Assembly (NCBI RefSeq): GCF_013426205.1
Contig: NC_089422.1
Coordinates: 1,860,001 to 1,924,000, forward strand
Origin: Metarhizium brunneum
Lineage: Eukaryota > Ascomycota > Sordariomycetes > Hypocreales > Clavicipitaceae
DNA: 64,000 bases
Direction of reading: 5' to 3'
Within the stretch, counting starts at the first letter, position 1. Every line of letters starts with the position of its first letter. The notes under the pieces were generated by a model. The model worked only from the letters and a program-made list of their open reading frames with translations, did not search any database and had not been told where the DNA came from. The position numbers and the translations under genes were made by a program. Below, piece after piece: positions 33,018 to 42,645 of the stretch.

Positions 33018-34412
33018 ATGGCCCCCCGCGACGAAGTACTATCATGGTACCGCGCCGCCACCGAAACGCTCATCAGCGCACCTGCCAAAGATGACCGGGA
33101 TCCAGAAAGCGCCGCCGTCAACGTGCTGCTCCAGCGCCAAGCCAAGGCTCTCCTCGTCATCCACGACGCCCTCGGGGATTCCTCGCCTCACCAAGTCAAC
33201 GAGTCCCTCCTGACAAGAAGGCTAAGTGATGTCGTGTCGATATCCGCATCCAAGTTCTACGCCTACCGGTTCGATTTGCTGCCCTGCCAATGGCGCCAGA
33301 TCCACACCGACGCCCTCATCCTGTCCACCCATCACGACGTGCTCTGCTCCTTGGGCCAGAACGCCTGGCTAGCCGACGCGGTGCTGGACGGCGTCGTGGA
33401 AAAGCTAGACAGGGCCGTCATCACCGCCGGGGGAGCCGGCGTCCTGGGGACGGCGTGGGTAGAAAAGACGCTCCGGCTGCTGGAGGACCTTTGCGACGCC
33501 CTCCCCGGCGAGCCGCCCGCCGCGAAACGGGCAAAACGCGCCCATGCGCACTTTGCCCTCGGCGAGCCCTACGGCCGGCCTGCGTTGTCTCCGGACCGGA
33601 CTTGTCCCGCCCGCAGTGGCTGGTCCCTCGCCGCGTTTGAGAGGTACATGAACGGGGACACGTCTCCGCGGCCCGTCGTCTTCACCGACCTCGTCGCCGC
33701 CTGGCCTGCGCTTACGAGCCGTCCCTGGAAATCGCCTTGCTACCTGCTCTCGCGGACTTTTGGCGGCCGGCGCCTCGTGCCGGTGGAAATCGGCCGCAGC
33801 TACGTCGACCCCGGCTGGGGGCAGGAACTCGTGCCCTTTGGGGCCTTCTTGTCGAGCTATGTTTCGCCCGAGGGCGGGGGGGAGGAGGTGGGCTACCTGG
33901 CGCAGCACGACCTGTTCAGCCAGATCCCCTCGCTGAGGGGCGACATTTGCACCCCGGATTTCTGCTGGTCCTCGGTGCCCATGCACCCTGCTGATCCGGC
34001 CAGGAACAAGGCGCCGGTGGATGTGCCGCTGGTCAATGCGTGGTTTGGGCCCGCCCGGACCATCACGCCTCTTCACACGGACGCGTATCATAACCTGCTG
34101 GTGCAGGTTGTCGGGACAAAGTACGTGAGGCTGTATCCGCCGTGGAGCAAGGCGATGAGGCCGAGGGGGGAGGAGGACGGCGTCGACATGAGCAATACCA
34201 GCTCGCTGGATGTAGGGGTCCTCGAGGGCTGGGATGAGGATGCGCAGGGAATGACCGAGGAAGAGAGGGAGGCGGCCAGGAGCGAGCTGGAGAGCGAGGA
34301 GTACTGGGAGTGCGTCCTGGAGGAGGGGGATACGTTGCTGATTCCGATGGGGTGGTGGCACTACGTGAGGAGTCTGAGTGTGAGTTTCAGCGTAAGCTTT
34401 TGGTGGAATTAG
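33018..34412 (+). CDS. JmjC-domain oxygenase, KDM8/JMJD5-like
   Basis: Single exon of 464 aa. Residues 1-180 are an alpha-helical N-terminal region (FDLLPCQWRQIHTDALIL, WVEKTLRLLEDLCDALPG). The JmjC/cupin domain spans about 195-464: RPVVFTDLVAAWPAL, LVPVEIGRSYVDPGWGQE, YLAQHDLFSQIPSLRGDI, NAWFGPARTITPLHTDAYHN, GTKYVRLYPP and IPMGWWHYVRSLSVSFSVSF. The Fe(II) triad is complete: His353 and Asp355 (LHTD) and His448 (WWHYV). A 2-oxoglutarate-dependent hydroxylase of proteins or histone tails is expected. Human JMJD5 hydroxylates arginine; the fungal substrate is unknown. GC content is higher than in neighbouring genes. It is tail-to-tail with the next gene, only 65 bp apart. Confidence 0.88.
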   Translation: MAPRDEVLSWYRAATETLISAPAKDDRDPESAAVNVLLQRQAKALLVIHDALGDSSPHQVNESLLTRRLSDVVSISASKFYAYRFDLLPCQWRQIHTDALILSTHHDVLCSLGQNAWLADAVLDGVVEKLDRAVITAGGAGVLGTAWVEKTLRLLEDLCDALPGEPPAAKRAKRAHAHFALGEPYGRPALSPDRTCPARSGWSLAAFERYMNGDTSPRPVVFTDLVAAWPALTSRPWKSPCYLLSRTFGGRRLVPVEIGRSYVDPGWGQELVPFGAFLSSYVSPEGGGEEVGYLAQHDLFSQIPSLRGDICTPDFCWSSVPMHPADPARNKAPVDVPLVNAWFGPARTITPLHTDAYHNLLVQVVGTKYVRLYPPWSKAMRPRGEEDGVDMSNTSSLDVGVLEGWDEDAQGMTEEEREAARSELESEEYWECVLEEGDTLLIPMGWWHYVRSLSVSFSVSFWWN

Positions 34413-34477
34413 TAGGGCAACGCACTGCGGTCACGAGGCAAGCATTGCAGTACGCAGCAAGAAAATCAAACAAATTA

Positions 34478-35986
34478 CTAAACGTCTTCGCCTTCTCCCG
34501 ACTTTCCCTCCCTTCTCGCCTTCGCGCCGGCCTTCAACACCTCCCACTTCTCCCTGTACTTGTCCAGCGTCTTCTGCATCTTCCGATTGTCCTTTTCCAG
34601 GCGCTCCATCTGCTTCGTGGCGGCCGCGAGCTGTTCCTCCATGTTGAGTGTCTTCTTCCGCAGCGCTTCATCCCCCGCCGCATTCGGGGCATGTGGCGCG
34701 GCGCTTGGCGAGCCAGGTCTCAGTATGCGGTACGATTCCGCAAGGGCCATTGCCGAATTCTGAGAGCTCGCTTCGAATGCGTGCAGACGCTTCGACACGA
34801 CATCTAGCGTGTCCTTGAGGGATCTGTTCTGCAGACTAAGTTCTTCAATGGTGTTTCGGAGGTCCCTTTCCGTCTTGTGCGCCAGGCCGATCCTGCGCCT
34901 GGCGCCGGGGGAGACGGGGACGGGCGTCTCGCGGGCATCCACAAAGTCGTCGTCTTCGTCTTCCGGGTCGTTGCTGTGGAGGGAGGCGCCGAGACGACGC
35001 TTCTCCTTTTCGGCATACGTCAGGATGTTGGCGTAGGACATGGTGTGGCCGGTGGTGGGGACGACGTAGAAGGAGTCGTTGGTGGAGTGGCCCTCTCGCG
35101 CGAGAGCGCGCATCGTGGCCTTGGAGTAGATTTTGGACAGGTCCGGGTCGAGGGCGAGCGAGGTTGGCGGTTGGCGCGAAGCCCTGCGCTTGGGGGGCGA
35201 TGATGCGACGGGCTGCTCCGTGGTTGGCTGTTCTGGTGTCGGCTCCTCCTGGATCAGGGGGAGACCGGCGAAAGCGAGGGGGGCAGAGATCTTGTTGATG
35301 AGGCTACCAAAGCTGTTGTAGAATCGAGCGTAGCCAGCATCCTCGCTCGCCATGGCAGAAGCAGTTGTTTGGTCGATGCGCGGCGACGAGGCGGCGCTCT
35401 TGTTGGTGCGAGGCTCCGTCTTGTGGGGGGCCATGGGCGGAACCCAAGTAGGCTTGCCGGGCTGCGTGTCGATGATGCTCTGCATCTTGGTCCTCGATCC
35501 GTCGCGGCGAGGGTGCGGGTCGACATTTCCGGGCGCCTGGTCGTTGGAAACGCTTGGACTGAGCGGCTGTCCTCGATACTTGGATCGGATGCCCCTTGCA
35601 GAAGCCAGGTTGCTCGCAATAGATGACGACATTTCGCGAGCCGTGAAGCCCTTCTGCGTCAGACTGGGCAGCTTCTTGCCAGACTGGTGCGTCGTGGAAG
35701 CGCCCTTTTCGTCCAGCGACGTCTTTTCGTTGACATCCTCCTCGCTGGTCTGGGATACGGGGTCTGGCTGCAAGTTGAGGAGTTCGGCAAGGCGTCTATG
35801 GTGCTCTTCGAGAAGCTTCAGAGTGCGAAGCGCTTCAACGCTGGTGGTGTTTCGGGCGGCATTGGCAAATTCACCAGCGGCGAGGGTGTGTTCATTGATG
35901 GCGACGGTTGTGTCAGCAGATTGGCGGGTGGCAACGGCGGCTGCGGCGGCATGATCGTGAGCCTTGACGATAGGCGAGGACTCCAT
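34478..35986 (-). CDS. MIT-like domain and coiled-coil protein
   Basis: 502 aa from ATG 35986; the open frame continues upstream but without an ATG, so MESSPIVKAHDHAAAAA is the likely start. Residues about 5-75 form a three-helix MIT-like unit (AINEHTLAAGEFANAARN, EALRTLKLLEEHHRRLAEL). A long polar Ser/Pro-rich middle follows. A central motif YARFYNSFGSLINKISAPLA and SFYVVPTTGHTMSYANILTY look structured. The last 140 residues are a coiled coil (RDLRNTIEELSLQNRSLKDT, EEQLAAATKQMERLEKDNRK). MIT domains bind ESCRT-III or other endosomal partners, so a role in endosomal or autophagic traffic is plausible but unproven. I do not recognise a named homologue. Confidence 0.7.
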   Translation of the reverse strand: MESSPIVKAHDHAAAAAVATRQSADTTVAINEHTLAAGEFANAARNTTSVEALRTLKLLEEHHRRLAELLNLQPDPVSQTSEEDVNEKTSLDEKGASTTHQSGKKLPSLTQKGFTAREMSSSIASNLASARGIRSKYRGQPLSPSVSNDQAPGNVDPHPRRDGSRTKMQSIIDTQPGKPTWVPPMAPHKTEPRTNKSAASSPRIDQTTASAMASEDAGYARFYNSFGSLINKISAPLAFAGLPLIQEEPTPEQPTTEQPVASSPPKRRASRQPPTSLALDPDLSKIYSKATMRALAREGHSTNDSFYVVPTTGHTMSYANILTYAEKEKRRLGASLHSNDPEDEDDDFVDARETPVPVSPGARRRIGLAHKTERDLRNTIEELSLQNRSLKDTLDVVSKRLHAFEASSQNSAMALAESYRILRPGSPSAAPHAPNAAGDEALRKKTLNMEEQLAAATKQMERLEKDNRKMQKTLDKYREKWEVLKAGAKARREGKSGEGEDV

Positions 35987-36468
35987 CTCGGGAGAGTCGA
36001 CGCTGCGGCGCGACGGGCGGGTATGCGATGGGATGAAGGTGGTGATGGTTGAAGTGAAAGGAGTTGAAGAATGGGCCAAAAAGGCCAACTACCGGATCTG
36101 GACATGCTGCAATGATGGAGCGGGAAAATGTGGGGAAGTGGGGACATGAGGCTTGGGTTGGCACAGGGTTTTTCATAACGGAGGTCGGAGGGCTCTTTCA
36201 TGAGAGCGATTAGGGCTAAAGGCAATAGCTAAGGAGACAGCTTTTCTAAGGGATTTTACTAATAAAACGTCATGAGAGCGATTGTAGGTCCTCGGAGGCC
36301 CGTCCTCCCTTTTCTAGAATATACTTCATGAACATCAAGGGCTTACACTGAAGCACCAGATCCAGAAATTTGTCGGCTTTCGGCGTCAAATCGTGTCATT
36401 CACTCAACTTCAAATTTATATAGGTCCCACTACATTGCCCGCTTTTTCCAATACCCGAGATGGCATGT
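35987..36468. other. Intergenic, no gene seen
   Basis: About 480 bp between the MIT-protein start and the NmrA-like 3' end. Promoter of the MIT gene. Confidence 0.55.
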
Positions 36469-37549
36469 TTACGTCTTGGGAGCATTTCTGCTGCCCACCC
36501 CATCACGGTAGTCCTTGAGAACTGGCGAGGGTTCTCCAGTATATCCAGACTTCTCCATCCATTCTTGCACACTCTTCACCCGCGACGGCAGGATCTCATC
36601 CAGAAGCTCGTAATCACGCTTTGTCAGGTTATCCTTCCACATGTTCCAAAAGCCTGAAAAGTTTTCCCGGAAAGTAAACAGGGTAGGATTCTCCCCACTA
36701 GTGGAATGACCAACCGTCATTTCGGGATTTGGAAAAATTGGCAGTTTGAAGTATTCGTCCAGGGTTAGGTCTTTATATACCGCCTTTCTGCCAGTCACCT
36801 TTGTGAAGGCAGCAGCAAGGTCTTTCCAAGCGATATCTTCCGTTGCGACATGCAACTGCATGCCGCTGCTGCGAGATGGCGTATCGAAAACCCATCGGAC
36901 ATAGTGGCCATAGTCCTCGAGATAGATGAGAGGGCATTTTCCGTCTCCCAGCGGGGCTGCAAAGACAAGAGTGCTTGGATCTTCACGGTCAGGAAAGGGT
37001 TGGAGAAATTCTGACAGTCCTTCCATGTACATGCAAGAGGTTACAACAGTCCAGGCCATTGGTGTAATGGGTTGAGCTGAAATGTAGTCGGCAACTTTGC
37101 CTTTTCCGTCAACGTGGCCGCAACGGTATTTAGGGTCAAAGTTGCCGAGCTTTGAAGCATACTCGAGAGATGCGTAAATGAAGTGCTTCACTCTAGATTC
37201 CCGACAAAGCTCATAAATGCGGATGCCCCAGTAGATTTCTGCCATTTCGCCAATGGCAAATCCGTTGGTATTGGCAAAGACGTAGTCCACGTCCTTCAGC
37301 GCCTCACGAAGAGTTGGCTCATGGTAGGTATTTCCTTCCAAAATTGTAACTCCAGGGATGGTCGCCAATTCTATGGCATCCTTGGAAGAAGCGTTTCTTG
37401 TAATGACGCGGACGGCATATTTGGAATCGGATGCCAGTGCTAGGGATACGTTGAGTAAATGTCTCGACAAAGGACCAAGTTCCTGGCTGACCTTTGACAA
37501 CCGGCACACCCTGAGCACCGGTACCTCCTATGACCAGAGCGGTTTTCAT
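36469..37549 (-). CDS. NmrA-like NAD(P)-binding protein
   Basis: Two exons (37549-37492, 37439-36469), 52-bp intron (GTCAGC...CCCTAG), 342 aa. The start KTALVIGGTGAQGVPVVK carries the Rossmann GGTGxxG loop of NmrA/atypical SDR proteins, joined to LASDSKYAVRVITRNASS. Other marks: VDYVFANTNGFAIGE, VKHFIYASLEYASKLG (NmrA-type YxSL instead of a catalytic YxxxK) and CMYMEGLSEF. The C-terminal part binds substrate or partner. The family includes redox sensors and regulators of nitrogen control as well as reductases. Absence of the SDR Tyr-x-x-x-Lys argues for a sensor or binding role, though this is inference. It is divergent from a second, broken NmrA-like gene 1.35 kb away. Confidence 0.85.
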
Positions 37550-38900
37550 TGTATTTCAGGGTCGACGTGTTGAATGTTTTCTGATGGAGGAATGGCAAAG
37601 TGTGAAATTGACAAAGCTAAGCGCTGATGGAGAATTGGTCGCATAAGGGCCCCTATATGTGTACGCATAGCGCGACCAAGGATAATTGCCACGCCGCATG
37701 ATAGCTCAAACTATAACAGAGCTACCGAGGTTGATGAAGTGATCAAGGCTTCTGTTATGTGTCACCACCGTAGACTCGCCACGGCGTCTCACTATAATCC
37801 ACCGGACCTATTTGAAGCTACCTACTCCAACCGCCCAACCAGCGTACCTGGTCACTATGGTGGCAGGTTCACATTTGCAGCACTGCTAGACTTATAGCTA
37901 TCTGTGAATTGGTGGTCAGCATCTTTCATCATGCGCAGCAATTCTGCCCAAGAGCGCTTTTAACAATACCAAGACATAAGGAGATGACGTTATTTCCGCC
38001 ACGCAGGAGATCATTAGTGATCAGAATCCTATAATCATCGTGCTAGTTTCTCTACGGGTATTCATTGTCTCTGCCTCTTTCGCAGCCCTATAACATCATC
38101 ATATCACCAGCTCGGGTAGCACAGTTGGCGCTCCCTTCTCGACAGGCCGAAATCTACGCGATACCAATATTACAACTCAAAGTGGCTATCCGAGGCATCC
38201 GAGTCCACTGCCGATTCGAGTTTGCTCGGAGGTCTCGACTGGCAATTGCTATACAACAGCTGTCTGGTGGGCGTGGGCGCCAAAAACAAGCCATCACCAG
38301 CATCCTCCAGTCACAATCGAAGCCGACCATGTTGCGCAGCAAGCAGCCCAAGTACAGGAAAAGCCCCATTGTTTTCCAAAGCCATGTCAATTGAACCCCC
38401 AAATGATGTCCAATCCGGTCTCGTATTTCTCCCTGGCCAAGTGGCTGTTGCCATTTGACCTGTTCCACGACCAGGGATGACGTTTTGTTGCCAATCGCAA
38501 TGCTCGTGGATGGGACAATGCGACAATTAAATGTCGATGATGGCTAACACCTAGATTCGGTCTTTGCGAAAGGCTCACAATGCTCCCCTAGGCGGCCGTG
38601 CCTCTACTGAGGATCACTAAACAACATGATTACAGTGTCCGCCCAATTGATTACCGCGACTGTAAAATGGAACTTTCGGTATACCCTTCAATTCCAAAGA
38701 CCACCAACGCCACAAAATTTAGTCGAGGCGATTGCAACAAGTTTGTCATCAACCATTTAAAGCGACCAAGATCCTAAACAAGGCAAAGCGGAAGCACCGG
38801 CGCCACCGCCACGACTATGTCCCAAGATATTTAAGCAGAGTCACTCTACTCTAGATTATACAGCCAGATGTCCATTTCGAAGAGTCCTTGATATATCACC
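37550..38900. other. Divergent intergenic region between two NmrA-like genes
   Basis: About 1.35 kb. No supported ORF. TATTTAA near 38826 might serve the right-hand gene. Confidence 0.5.
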
Positions 38901-39999
38901 ATGTCCACTTCAATTAGCACTGTGGCTTGGATCGGGGTAAGAAATGTCTCCTATTCACACATTCCACCTATTTCTAGTATGCTAATTTTCTTAACCTCTA
39001 CGATGTAGACTGGGAACAATGGCAAACCACTTCTTGATATTGTGGCTGCTTCGGGAAAGTTCAAAATCACGCTTCTTGTCCGCAAGCCGCCAGTAAAGTA
39101 CACAAATATCGTCCCCGACTCTGTGACGGTCAAGCAGGTTGATTTCCAATCTCATGCCTCTCTTGTGGCCGCTTTCCGAGGCATTGACGCCGTAGTTAGC
39201 GTCATGACATTTGGTCCACAGTCAGGCATAGACGTGGTAGAGATATGAATGATCAACGCGGCGATTGAGGCGGGTGTGAAGTTCTTTATTCCGTCGGAAT
39301 GGGCGCCTGACTCGGCTGGGGCGAACGTGACGGATGACCCTTGGATAGGGAGGTCGCTCCGACCGAATGCTGTTCTGGCTTCGAAAAGAGCGGTACACAA
39401 TTATCTCATGGCGAGAGCAGCGCAAAATCAGATTGCTTTTGCTGTTGTGTATACCGGCGTCATTATTCCAAGCAGTAGGTTAACATGGATATGCAATTCT
39501 TCCTTGAACTGATATCTCGACTGACTTCTGGGTTACAGGTTTCAGCGTAGGATTGATCTCATTCGATTTCCAGAAGAAGACTGCAGTCTTACCAGACAAC
39601 GGCCTTCCGCTCTTCTCTGCTACGACGTTGGAAACTACGGGGTCGGCTGTCGTTGCCATACTTTCTGCGGCGTTTTCCACCAGTGTTAAGAATCGGTTCC
39701 TCCATATTTCAGACTTTACAACATCTCTATCAGAGATTTTGGCCATAATAGAGACTTTGGATGGAGTGCCTTGGACACGGAAGAATGTCGCGGCACGAGA
39801 ACTTACCATTTCTAGCATGGCTGCTGTGGATGCCGGGACGTTTGGAAGAGCGCAGTTCTGGGGAGCACTCATTAGTCCATTCTTTGGACAGGTTGCCCCA
39901 TGGAAACAGCAGGATGATGAGCTTCTTGGACTTGGAGAACAGAAAAGTCTGACGGAAGAAGTGACAAAGGTACTTGAGGCGTCTAGAACCCATGGCTAG
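38901..39999 (+). pseudogene. NmrA/isoflavone-reductase-like gene with one in-frame TGA
   Basis: Three exons (38901-38936, 39009-39474, 39539-39999), 320 sense codons apart from the stop. Introns of 72 bp (GTAAGA...ATGTAG) and 64 bp (GTAGGT...TTACAG) join as VAWIGTGNNGKPLLDIV and VIIPSSFSVGLISFD. The fold is NmrA-like: glycine loop GTGNNG, LLVRKPP, VDFQSHASLVAAFRGIDAVV, then KFFIPSEWAPDSAGANVTDD. The frame is intact except for TGA at 39246-39248, between GIDVVEI and MINAAIEAGV. No GT-AG intron can remove it. Arg is plausible there, so CGA to TGA is the simplest change. If translated normally the product would stop after about 90 residues. It may be a young pseudogene, a sequencing error, or read-through. 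Confidence 0.75.
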
Positions 40000-40621
40000 G
40001 TGGTGTGGAAGCTGGGCGTCGCCAAGTTGCCTTCATCCATCACAAGGACAGATCTAGGCCATGGGTGTCTATCATGGAATTGCGGTAGCCCTAGTGTAAA
40101 AGGATTCAAGATAGCTGCTTCTATTAATGTTGATGAACTCCTTGGAGACAACCCCCTCTCAAGTGCGGGCAGGGAGTATACGACACGGCTCGATTCGTTC
40201 GCGACGATGGAGCCGCACATTGTTCCGAAAAGTACAGAATACCTTTGTCAGTGTAGATCCCCCGGGCGGCCATGCATGTGACTGTTCAGTCCGCCTGCAT
40301 ATGTGATATCCTTTGCAGCATCGCACAAATATGCATGTCTCGGAGGCCGCTGTACACCGGATATTTTATTGATGCCCAACCTTCCGCCACAGCCTCCTCC
40401 CACGCTCATCGCAGCCCGACGGGGTCTAGGTCCCCTGTTGGACATGAGAGGAGCCCATGGGATTGTGTGGCAGTTCCTGGCCTCTACCAGGGTGAGCTCT
40501 TGGCCAAGATGCTTCAAAATGGCTCCAATTTAGTCACTGCTTGCCCCCTGAAAGTAGTTGACATCCATCTACAGTCAATAGTCAACAAGACCATTCAATG
40601 AAAAGATTGACTCGTGGCATT
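40000..40621. other. Intergenic, no gene seen
   Basis: About 620 bp. A short ORF runs on from the NmrA-like stop but lacks motifs. Confidence 0.5.
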
Positions 40622-41774
40622 ATGGCGCCTCAACAGGAAACAGTAAGTTAGATGACTACTCCAAACCAATGCAAGAGAACTCACGGTACTGAAGGGACGG
40701 TTGCCGACCCCGTTCAAACGAGCAAGCAGCGAATCCAATATCGAACTCGAGCATCTTCTGAGATTAATGCCAGCATCTCGCCGATCGAAGACAGTTTTCC
40801 ACTTCAATGACCGAAAAAGCTGCCCCATGGACATTGTTCAACGCCCCAAAGCTGACGTGGAGTTTCTGGCAGAGGAACTGTGTGTCCCAAGTCTGAATGA
40901 TATCCACGACCTCCTCTGGCTAGCTGGACGTCCCATGCCCCCGCGACCGCTCACCTACCAGCTTACGGCCTCACGAACTATAGCCGTGGTCGAGGACATC
41001 AATCTCCATCTTATATGGGAGCCCGGGCGGATATTCTTGAAACCCATTCCGCGATTCCTTCTCAACGCGGCCTTCTGGACCAAACACCTCGCCTGTGATG
41101 CGGCCCAGGACAATTCTTCCTGAGTCTCTGGTGTGAGCCCAAGTGCTCCGTCCGACCCTCTAAGCAAGCGGCGAGAGCTGTACGGATGTGCGTATGGCTT
41201 TCTTCTGTCGTACACAGCCTTGATCCAGCACGAGAGCGACTACCGCATCGCCGCAAGCAACCACTTGCTGCCGGCGGACGTGGATTGGGAATCGTGGCGT
41301 CAAACCTCGTGGGAGCTCTTGGAGAACAGCCCCTGCAACATGACACGGGTCAACAAGCGGTACAGATACGGCGAGCTGCGACTGTCGCGACTAAACAAAA
41401 TCTCCCGCTGGCGCAGCCTGACCTGCTCCGGGGACGGGCTGGTAGGGCTGATGCGCGGATACAAATTCGGCTTCGCCACGTACGGCCAGCTACTCGAAGC
41501 ATGTCTTTTCCCAGTAGTCACGGCTACGGCCTATATCCTGTTAGTTTTGACAGCCATGCAAGTCGGGCTTTCGACGGACTATTTGAAAGACAACTTCGCG
41601 TTTCAGCAAGCGTCGTGGGGATTCACGGTGTTTTCTATCCTGGCGCCGCTTATACTGATTGTATTGAGCTTTGTGCTTGTCTTCCTATATGTCGTTTTCA
41701 ACTACCGGAGTACGAAGGCGTTTAACCAGAGGAGGATGCAGTTTTACGACAATCTGGGCCGGAATGGATGTTAA
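40622..41774 (+). pseudogene. DUF6601-type fungal membrane protein with one in-frame TGA
   Basis: Exon 1 (40622-40642, MAPQQET) and exon 2 (40695-41774), 52-bp intron (GTAAGT...CTGAAG); 366 codons plus stop. The middle has ELCVPSLNDIHDLLWLAGRP, MPPRPLTYQLTASRTIAVVE and HLIWEPGRIFLKPIPRFLLN. The second half has YGCAYGFLLSYTALIQHESD and NKRYRYGELRLSRLNKI. Two membrane spans follow (about 260-285, VTATAYILLVLTAMQVG; about 305-335, FTVFSILAPLILIVLSFVLV). This order matches the fungal family I know as DUF6601, of unknown function. The frame is continuous except for TGA at 41121-41123, in a variable loop between the two halves. GT-AG intron choices that would skip it break the frame or are too short. 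CGA to TGA again fits. Confidence 0.65.
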
Positions 41775-42645
41775 AAGCTGGACATGAGATTCATTTTTAG
41801 TCAGGATTCTCCTTGGTTAAAATTCCTAATTCCTGTTGGTGATGGTTCAAGACTATGATTGCCACAAAAAGAACACGGTCTACTTGGACAGCCATTGAGA
41901 CGCCTTAAATTGTGTTGACAGCGATCAACTGCGGCCCTGCTTGCCTGATAGTGCGGCTGAGCATCTTGGGGCGTTGCAGTTCATCTGCCAATTTAGTAAG
42001 GGCTATGCTATTATTACGTCCAATACAATGAATGATCACCTTGACTACTTGCTGGAATAATCTCTGATCTTCATTGGCCTCGTGTGGCATCACCTTGGGA
42101 CGGAGTGGATAACCTCCATGTCCAGCTTACTCTCCTCGGCGAATAAGAAATCCCCGTCTTCCTGCAAGCACGGGTTACGCGACTGAGTATGGGTGACACA
42201 ATTGTATGCGCTGTTGAGGCCAGATGCAGTCGTCGAATGTGCTAGAGTTGATTGGGCGGCTAGATGATGCTGTCGAGGGCGATTGGATGTTCTGGGTTCT
42301 GCGGAGTGATGTGTCAAGCTCTCTCTGCGAGGCAACGTCTCATCAACAGCCTGCTCCTTTGATTTGGTGAAACACGGCTGAGAATCGTTGGTCGGCAGAG
42401 TGAGTGACGATGAAGCGCCGCTGTGCATCGAGTCGAGACGGTGGCCATGAGGGTCGCACAGCCAAGTCTTCGCATCAATATTGATTCACATCTGCTCCCC
42501 GCCCAAGTCTTCCCAAGCATATTTCCTTTTCTTATTTTTTTCACCCAGCAAAAAATCATACGTTCCTCGCGGCCTTTATCGATGTGTTTGTGCGAGTTGG
42601 TCATCGCTGAGAATCACGTGGCCTGGACAAGTTGACATTTGAACC
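41775..42645. other. Intergenic, no gene seen
   Basis: About 870 bp upstream of the NLR gene. Short minus-strand ORFs lack motifs. A T-rich tract (42520-42545) lies about 110 bp before the NLR ATG. Confidence 0.5.

Noticed and set aside
33405..34361. 318-codon minus-strand ORF
   Set aside because: Antisense shadow of the GC-rich JmjC gene; Arg/Pro-rich composition, no motif.
36469..42645. A secondary-metabolite cluster built around the two NmrA-like genes
   Set aside because: No polyketide synthase, peptide synthetase, terpene synthase or P450 in the window.
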